From Dactylonectria macrodidyma (lineage: Eukaryota; Ascomycota; Sordariomycetes; Hypocreales; Nectriaceae): DNA of 64,000 nt. Shown piece by piece: positions 57,214-64,000 of this stretch. The first letter of the stretch is position 1; each line of letters begins with the position of its first letter. The stretch covers positions 868,001-932,000 of the forward strand of contig JAGMUV010000003.1 in NCBI GenBank assembly GCA_020744425.1, read 5' to 3'. The notes beneath the pieces were generated by a model. That model made no database searches, was not told where the DNA came from, and was given only the letters and a program-made list of their open reading frames with translations. A program made the translations under genes and the position numbers.

Positions 57214-59030
57214 ATGGCCTCATCAACTATCCTACCGCCAAATTTGTCCCTGGAGCAGTTTCAACACGCTGTCAGCAAGATTCAACACGCATTGGGTGAG
57301 AAAAATGTTCGCTATCGTGATGAAGAGCTACTAGGTTAGTTGTCTTGTTACCTTCAGTCGCGTTGCGCACCATGACTTAGCATTTTTTTCAGCCTATCGT
57401 GACCCGTTCCCGCTGGCATCAGCAGCGGAGCGAAGGAACTTCTGTTCAGCAGTTGCCTTACCATCGACTGTTCAAGAAGTCCAGACACTTGTCGGCCTTG
57501 CCAACCAGTTCAAGATACCACTCTGGCCATTCTCTCGAGGAAAGAACAATGGCTACGGAGGACCGGCCTGCCGTGTGCAAGGTTCCATCTTGGTCGATCT
57601 GGGGAGAATGAACAAAATAATAGAGGTCAATGATAAGGCTTGCTATGCCTTGCTGGAGCCTGGTGTCACGTTTTTCGATCTCTTCAACTACTGCAAAGAG
57701 AACAACCTCAAGGTCTATCCATCTGTTCCATCGCTTGGGTGGGGGAGCATTGTCGGCAATACCTTGGACAGGGGATGGGGATACACACCTCTTGGTGAAC
57801 ATTGCACCGCGCAATGCGGCTTGGAGGTATGTTGTATTGCTGTAGTCTCAACTCTCTGCAGCTGACATGAAAACTCTTGTAGGCTGTTTTACCATCGGGC
57901 GAAGTCATTCGCACGGGCATGGGTGCAGTGGCCGACAGTCCTGCGTGGCAGTGCTTCAAACCAGGCTACGGTCCCTCCCTAGACTCTTTATTCTTCCAGT
58001 CCAACTTCGGAATAGTCACTAAACTGGGTATCTGGCTCTATCCTAAGCAGGAGGGATTCACGAGCTGTGACATATCAGTAGCCAAGGAGTCGGACCTTGT
58101 TCCGCTTGTCGACCAGCTAGGCCATCTTTACCGCACAGAGATTCTACAAAATCATCCAGTCATTGGCAACGTTATCCGTGCCATGGCTGCTTCGGGGCCA
58201 AGAACGGACGTCTATTCTGGGCACGGGGCAATCCCTGATCACATTCTTGAAGGTTGGGCTCGCAAGAACGGTAAAGGTTTCTGGAATGCGAGGTTTGCGC
58301 TATACGGTAAGTTCAATCACATAACTAGAGCCTTATTAAATAGGTTATCTCGAAGCTGACCTCCCGTCGCATTGAAGGTACCGAGAAAATGATGGATTGT
58401 CGCTGGGACACCATTAAAACTGCCTTTGCCGATCTTGCAGGTTGCAAGCTGAACCGTGATGTTTATCTTGGCGACAACCCTTCTGGCCTGCTAGATGCAG
58501 AGCAGGTTCCTGTAACAGAGAAGGGTGGAACACAGATTGGCTTTCCCAACATGCTGCGCCTACAATCTATCAAGTTTCGGGGCGAGGACGGTGGTCACAT
58601 CAGCTTTTCTCCGGTGCTCCCTCCTGATGGACAAGCCGCGCTGGACTTTTACCGAGTCGGCAAAAAGATCTGCGCAAGACATGGCTTCGACTTTTATGCC
58701 GGCTTTCATCTCTACGCCCACCACATGAATCATCTCAACCTCCTCTTCTTTGACAACACTTCGACCGCCCAGAAGGTGGCGGCGAAGCGATGCTTCTTGC
58801 AGCTTCTGGCCTCAGCAAGAGAGCATGGCTACTCGGAGTACCGTACCCACTTGGATTTCATGGACGTTGTTTCTGATCAGTTTGACTTTAATGGGCATAT
58901 TCATCGCCGGTTTGTTGAGCAGCTAAAGGATTGCATCGACCCGAATGGCATTCTCGCACCTGGAAAATCCGGTATTTGGCCAACGAAGTATAGGGGTTTG
59001 AGGCGAAGCATAGAGCAGACAAAATTGTAG
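57214..59030 (+). CDS. Vanillyl-alcohol-oxidase-type flavoprotein (island B)
   Basis: Four exons, 57214-57334, 57393-57826, 57883-58306 and 58378-59030, give 543 residues, close to the roughly 560 of the family. The third intron acceptor was set at 58377 because only it gives RFALYGTEKMMDCRW in frame. The FAD domain reads ANQFKIPLWPFSRGKNNGYG followed by GPACRVQGSILVDLGRMN, then GNTLDRGWGYTPLGEHC and LFFQSNFGIVTKLGIWLYPK. The cap and C-terminal blocks include HHMNHLNLLFF (probable covalent-FAD His), YRTHLDFMDVV with the family's Tyr-Arg pair, and DPNGILAPGKSGIWPTKY. No signal peptide. The family oxidises para-substituted phenols such as 4-allylphenols and vanillyl alcohol with O2. Exact substrate unknown. 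Confidence 0.9.
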
Positions 59031-59182
59031 ACTAAAGGGTTTTCTTGTTATTGAATGCATATGCCCATTTCCCAAGTAAAGCGCCAAAGGTCGACACCGA
59101 ATCATTGTTTCTATCCCTTGCAAATTCCCTTAACCGTTCCTTTGACAAACATATTTTTCAGTGAAATCAAATGACTGAATCT

Positions 59183-61117
59183 TTAAATTTCTCGGAAGAG
59201 AATCTTCTTCGAGGGGTCAGGGATAGACTACACCATCTTGTTAGAATCAATAAATCGAAAGAATTGATGGTTCGTTAGGCTTACCATGTGGGCGAACTCC
59301 ATGTTAGGGTATCGCTCCGTGCTGCCCTCAACATTCTTAACCTCGTAGCGCATGAGAAAATTGGCCAAGATCATCTTGATCTCGTTCGCAGCGAAGAATC
59401 TGCCAGGACAAGCGTGACGCCCGTAGCCAAAAGTGAGGCTGTTCTGACTGACGCTCACGAATTGGTTAAGAGCTGAACCCTCGACCGAGCCGCTGGCCTT
59501 AGCATCCTGTCTCAGTCTGTAAAATCGTAGCGGGTCCATCTCATCTGGCTTAGGGAACACTTCGGAGTCGGAGTTGACCGCAACAGCCGGGACCTCGATC
59601 GTGACACCGGCAGGGATCACTTGGCCGTTGGAGAGCGTGAACGGTTGCAAGACCTTGCGTTGGAATGATGCTAATCTCTGGTTAATTTAAAGTTGCTTCA
59701 ATCGCATGATCTTTCTTACCCATCGATGCCGGGTGAAGGCGAAGCGTTTCCTTGAGGAAGCTGTCCATCTTCTTCATTGACTGCAGCGCGTTACTGGTGA
59801 AGACGCCATTGTTTTCTGCCAAAGCAGTCTGCGCCTCTTCACGGAGCTCAGCCGCGAGACCCGGCAAAGCCGCCAGGTCGTAGAACCTGTGAAATGTTTA
59901 GCTCATGGTCAACTACATTTAGAGAGGAGAAACTCACGCATTGGTAGTGGTAAGAGTGGTAGTATGGATAGCAGCAAAGCCAAGCCCCATCTGAACCTTG
60001 GCCATGTTGCGGCTATTTTCGTCAGGGAACTTGGATTGCGTGTCAAGAAGCCATTGGAGCATGTCGTCAGGCTTTTCGAACGACGGGTCCTTGGCGGCTT
60101 CCACTCTGCGATCGACAACGGGCTTGAGGAATGCATCGGCTTCTTTGATTCTCTGGTCGAGCTTCTTGAGTTGCGGAAGCCTGTGGGCAAGGAAAGGGCG
60201 CAGCCATGGTCGAAGACGTTGGACTGCACGCTGAGCTTCCATAACCTCCATCGTGTAGTTGATAGCTGCGTCCAAATACTGCTCGGTTCGGCAAAGCTCG
60301 GGACCAATGAAGAGTCGTCCAGATGCCATACCGATGACTCGGAGAAGCTTATGGTGAATGTTGATCTCGGTCCAGTCCTGGCCTGATGGCATCTCTATGG
60401 CCAACGCTTCTCGGACCTCCTGTGCGATTGTCGGGTTGAGACGTGCTAACAGCTGTTAGTCGATCTCTTCTTGGGCTTCACATAATCATCTTGGCTGATT
60501 TGCTAGTATTTTTCATACCTAGGGATGGCGTCAAAGTCGCCTTGATCGTATGCGGAATGATAGGAACTACTGTATCAATCCGGGTGTACTTCGTTTCCAT
60601 TGTCTGCGTAATACATGGTGAGCAACGCATTCAAGCCGCAATCGACACTAACGTACCTCGTCGACTGCCGCTGCCATACTGACAACAGTATCAGGTAATT
60701 TCTTCAGCTCCGGGAGAAATGTGGGAGACAAAACCACAATGGACGAATCTGAATTTAAACGTTAGAGAACCACTTGCGGGGAAGATAGATGCGAGGGTAA
60801 AATACTTCGAGATGTGGTTATTCTGAACACTCCATCCTTGAACTATCGATGATTTGAGTTAGGTATGTTCTGTGTATCTTGCCTCGAGGAATCACCTTTC
60901 GATAGCCGTCAGTGTATAACCTTCTGGCCCCAGCGAGGTACGCCTGTCTCCTCTTTTCCGTTCCGCCCAGCTCCTCGCCCACAAATGGTATTCTCCAGAG
61001 TTGGATTCTTTGCAGAATGTGCGGCACAACAACCGCAGCTAGAGAGAGGAGGAGGGCTGTTGATAAGACCGGTAAGTGGTCTAGGATGAAGTCACTGAGA
61101 GATTGGGTAACCGCCAT
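59183..61117 (-). CDS. Cytochrome P450, CYP68-like (island B)
   Basis: Eight exons: 61117-60896, 60842-60806, 60748-60657, 60603-60519, 60445-59938, 59886-59720, 59670-59285 and 59227-59183. They give 513 residues in consistent phase. An N-terminal membrane anchor ([20 protein letters not shown]) is followed by a long Lys/Arg-rich globular part. [20 protein letters not shown] and the I-helix piece [14 protein letters not shown], which lacks the usual AGxxT, are typical of this P450 group. The K-helix ExxR is in [13 protein letters not shown], and the heme loop is [14 protein letters not shown]. The last 45-nt exon restores the ending [14 protein letters not shown]. Such enzymes hydroxylate terpenoids, fatty acids or aromatics at the ER. 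Substrate is not predictable. It is tail-to-tail with the VAO-type oxidase. Confidence 0.92.
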
Positions 61118-63863
61118 GATTGTTGTGTGAGGTCTGTTGTACGCTGGAATAGGAGTTGTTGAATCGCTTATTGTTTCGTATGATCAGTGCGGTAAGTTGC
61201 CCTTTTTTTGACAGCACTAGTAGTGCTGCGATCTCTACTTATACTATGCCTCCTTACGTGTCTTTGAGATAATGCCTGGTGTTTCATCATCGCATCTGTT
61301 GCTTTAAATGGACGTCGGTTTCGGTACCGTATTCGTGTTTACTAAGCCCTACGACATGATTCGACGGACGACCTTGAAGATCCCTACTTGCCGATCTCAT
61401 GAAAGCACGGAGTACGAAAATACTCGTTCTTAATACCGAGTAGAGCGATGAAGAGATAAGGTGTGGCTGGGGGAGAGTGCGTCACGGCCGGGGTCTCGAA
61501 GCAGCCCGCCATCCCGATTGCGTTGCATGGCATCCGTCTTATATTGATCTGGCATTGTTTCATGCAGATCACCCGGTCTTCTGACTGCCTATTATGTGAA
61601 CGACTGCGTGGTAACGTTCTTCTAGAAAGGTAGCGATCTGCTGTGACAGTACTTAGAATTGAACAAAACCCGTTGGGCTACATCGGCAGTGTTGCACTGC
61701 ATGTGCCGATGCGACTCTCCTGTTACATGTGCTGTGCACGGACACACTAGTTGCTCGGTTTCGGTTTCGCTTCCCCATAATTTCTCTTCATGAATACGTA
61801 AATGAGCTTCGCTGAGATGATCTGGGCTGAAAGGCGAACAGGCTAGCGCTCTTACGTGTCAACTAGATCAGATTCTCAGTAGATGAACCTAGCAAGGGTT
61901 TGATTGCGGTGATATTCGGATGGAAGGCCCGTGGTCTCTAGCAAGAGAAAACAATTGCCCAATCGCCAATCTAATAGAATTTGCCTCCTTCTACATGACC
62001 CTCAGACCACGAAAATATTGCTGACCTCTTCGACTTATTGCATCCCCATGGTGAACCATCGGGAACAACCTTCATGTGTCTCAAGAATCCCACAAACTTT
62101 CCTATACCTCAAACACTACAGCGTTTTAGGCCCCATCACATGAGCCTCCATTCCATCTACTGAGGTTATGCCTAGCTGATTTTCAGCCATTGAGCGTAAA
62201 ATGTCAAAGTAGCTCTTGTCTATACCCTGCAGGAGGTGTAATCTTTTATCGGAAGCCCAATTGTCCTCAGTGCTCTAGATTAAACTTGATCCATAGCAGT
62301 GTTCGTTTTGAGCGCTGCGCGGTATTCGAGAATTGTGTTGCGCTCCTCTGCTCCACTACCAACGGCTGCACTCACTTTTTCCCAGGGCCCATGACCAACT
62401 CCGCGTTGCGTGACTTTCTGGACGTGGGCGACGTTGCTGATGGACCGACTGGCCAATCATTCATAGAGCCGACTTGCCCGCCCATCCCGCCGACCCCGCA
62501 ATGGGCACATGTCTTGGCTGTTGCGATGGAATCACTGTGCCGTAGAAACGGTAGCCACTAGTTTCCTTGGTTTGCTAAGCTACAGGTAGCACTAGTAAGA
62601 AAAGGAGGCGAATGTTAGCTCCCCTCTGTGACCGAGTGAAAAAGGGCCCCGAAACGCCATGGCTGCTTGGGCACACAGTGGACACCATTGATTCCGGATG
62701 TGATATTTCTACGTACTCGAGTCATTCTCAAGCCACTATCCCTAGCCCTACTACATAAAATAACCGCGATAGAAAGTGTGACTAATGCCACAATGAGCAA
62801 TTCGGAAGTGTCAAAGCACTCCTTATACCTTAACGTAAGGATGACTAGGTGCCGCGTGTCTCCGTGATGTCAAACACAGACCAAAGTAACTTTGAAGTGG
62901 AGACAGGAAGCTTGAAATGCCAGTGTCGAAAATAGATCACTCACCGATTTGCGAAAAGATAGACAGAAGTGGAAATTGAGGACGAATCTTTAGTTAGTGT
63001 GACGGTGATGATCTTCAGCAGGGATGATGTATCATAAGAGACTACGGAGAAAGATCGAGCCGGAAACTCTAATTATGCACGGGCTTGGCATCAGATTTTC
63101 CCAATCCTGTTGCGTATTAGCCGGAGATAACTTGTAAAGTCGGTGCTTGTATCTAAACCCTATTTCTAGGACGAGTGGTATAACTATGTCAAAAGCGTAG
63201 GTTTTCATGCACCCGAGTCTTTGTGAAAGGGTTTAATCGGAATTTTCTGGATATGTGTACAGGCAAGTCTGACGTTATGATTGGACAGCGTAGACAAATG
63301 CCTAGAATTCCAAACGGCAAAATCGTCCCGGCGGTTCCATTTTTTTCATTGGGTCGTGTCCCCGGTCTGAGCCTGATAGCCTGTAGCCAGCAGCCTCTTC
63401 GTACCTATTCCTACACAGGTTGTGATTAGTGGGCAAAAGAACCCTCTCGGGGTTTTGGAGTGAGGTCAAGGACGTATTCATAATGGGCCGCCTGGATGCT
63501 AGGTATCGATCAACTACTTCCAGTCCTGATCTAGAGCTTAGAGCTTGAACTTGTGACGACAAGGCCGAGAAGAAGGGCGGAAAGCGTTTCATGTTTCGTT
63601 TGCCATGCCTCGTAGCTTTGACGCGAGATCCAAGGGAAGAGAATTTCAATACTGAAGGTATATTTCAAATACACAATCACGGGTGGGAGGATATGCAATC
63701 TGGTGGAAATTTCTTAGTCTTTAGTAGAGCTACCATCAAGGCTACAATCAAGAAGAAGACGGACTCTGAATACTGGCGTAGTGAGTCCTTCAGACTCTAA
63801 GCCCCATCTTACGAAAAGGTCTTTTTTTTCATTCCCGTCTCTGGCCTTGCCTCCATCTCTTCA
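61118..63863. other. Gene-free stretch
   Basis: No supported gene. An AGTGCGGTAA word in the P450 promoter (61186-61195) matches part of the island B 15-mer. An open frame at 62190-62561 lacks any recognisable domain. By eye the section from about 61900 looks relatively A/T-rich with many stops. Confidence 0.45.
61186..61195 (+). promoter_or_regulatory. Partial island B motif in the P450 promoter
   Basis: AGTGCGGTAA, identical to 57011-57020 in the carrier/oxidase promoter, 69 bp upstream of the P450 start. It has only one CGG, so support is modest. Confidence 0.35.
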
Positions 63864-64000
63864 CTAGACGATTTTTGCGCCGTTAACGAAAACCGCAATT
63901 CCACTGATGATAGAGCTGGCCGGCTTGGCGAGGAAACGGGCCGCGTTAGCCACGTCTAAAGGTTCCACCAGGTGGCCGATGGGATATAGCTTCGCACTTA
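63864..64000 (-). CDS. Short-chain dehydrogenase/reductase, C-terminal fragment
   Basis: The last 45 codons of a minus-strand gene cut by the right edge. The translated end includes KLYPIGHLVEPLDVANAARF, then LAKPASSIISGIAVFVNGAK and a TAG at 63864-63866. This is the conserved C-terminus of classical SDR enzymes (P-x-G-R-x-x-x-P-x-D-V-A-N and S-x-x-x-x-G-x-x-x-x-V-x-G). The NAD(P)-binding and catalytic parts lie outside the window. It could belong to island B or be unrelated. Confidence 0.8.
   Translation of the reverse strand, partial: SAKLYPIGHLVEPLDVANAARFLAKPASSIISGIAVFVNGAKIV

Noticed and set aside
62190..62561. 123-codon plus-strand frame as a cysteine-rich protein
   Set aside because: It has no signal peptide, irregular cysteines and no family resemblance. 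Its surroundings are stop-rich non-coding DNA.

Overview
The window is nuclear DNA of a filamentous ascomycete (Pezizomycotina). Most coding genes are split by short introns of about 45-100 bp with GT...AG ends. The gene families are typically fungal: Zn2Cys6 regulators, Dal5-type MFS carriers, a CYP68-like P450, a vanillyl-alcohol-oxidase-type flavoprotein and a NACHT/NLR relic. A Sordariomycete is likely, but no marker here fixes genus or species. No tRNA, rRNA or CRISPR array was recognised.

Left part (1-25 kb): housekeeping and secreted-protein genes separated by large gene-free stretches. They are the ER lectin Yos9 (2857-4417), a decayed NACHT/NLR-type gene (about 4945-6400), a centrosomin-motif spindle-pole protein (11059-13843), a small secreted double-psi beta-barrel protein (14313-14684, minus), a secreted glucooligosaccharide-oxidase-like flavoprotein (17478-19082), a divergent Ras-like GTPase (19340-20454), a 16-cysteine secreted protein (22620-23042) and a Dal5/Tna1-like MFS carrier (23539-25323, minus). 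A 7.3 kb stretch without a recognisable gene follows (25324-32654).

Right part (32-64 kb): accessory DNA that reads as two adjacent metabolic islands. Island A (35.8-49.4 kb) holds an FAD/NAD(P) oxidoreductase, an MFS carrier, a type-B carboxylesterase, a fold-type I aminotransferase, a Zn2Cys6 regulator and an HpcH/HpaI-type aldolase. A 10-bp sequence CCGAGNTCCG (CGG-N4-CGG on the other strand) lies in the upstream regions of its enzyme and transporter genes, so I infer a small regulon. One possible logic is ester hydrolysis, transamination to a 2-oxo acid, then aldol cleavage. Island B (51.4-61.1 kb) holds a second Zn2Cys6 regulator, an MFS carrier, a VAO-type oxidase and a P450. The divergent promoter between carrier and oxidase carries an inverted 15-bp repeat and a run of six CGG triplets spaced 9-10 bp apart. 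The C-terminus of a short-chain dehydrogenase is cut by the right edge.

Exon junctions were derived by hand from reading frame, splice consensus and family conservation. They are predictions, and no database search was run.
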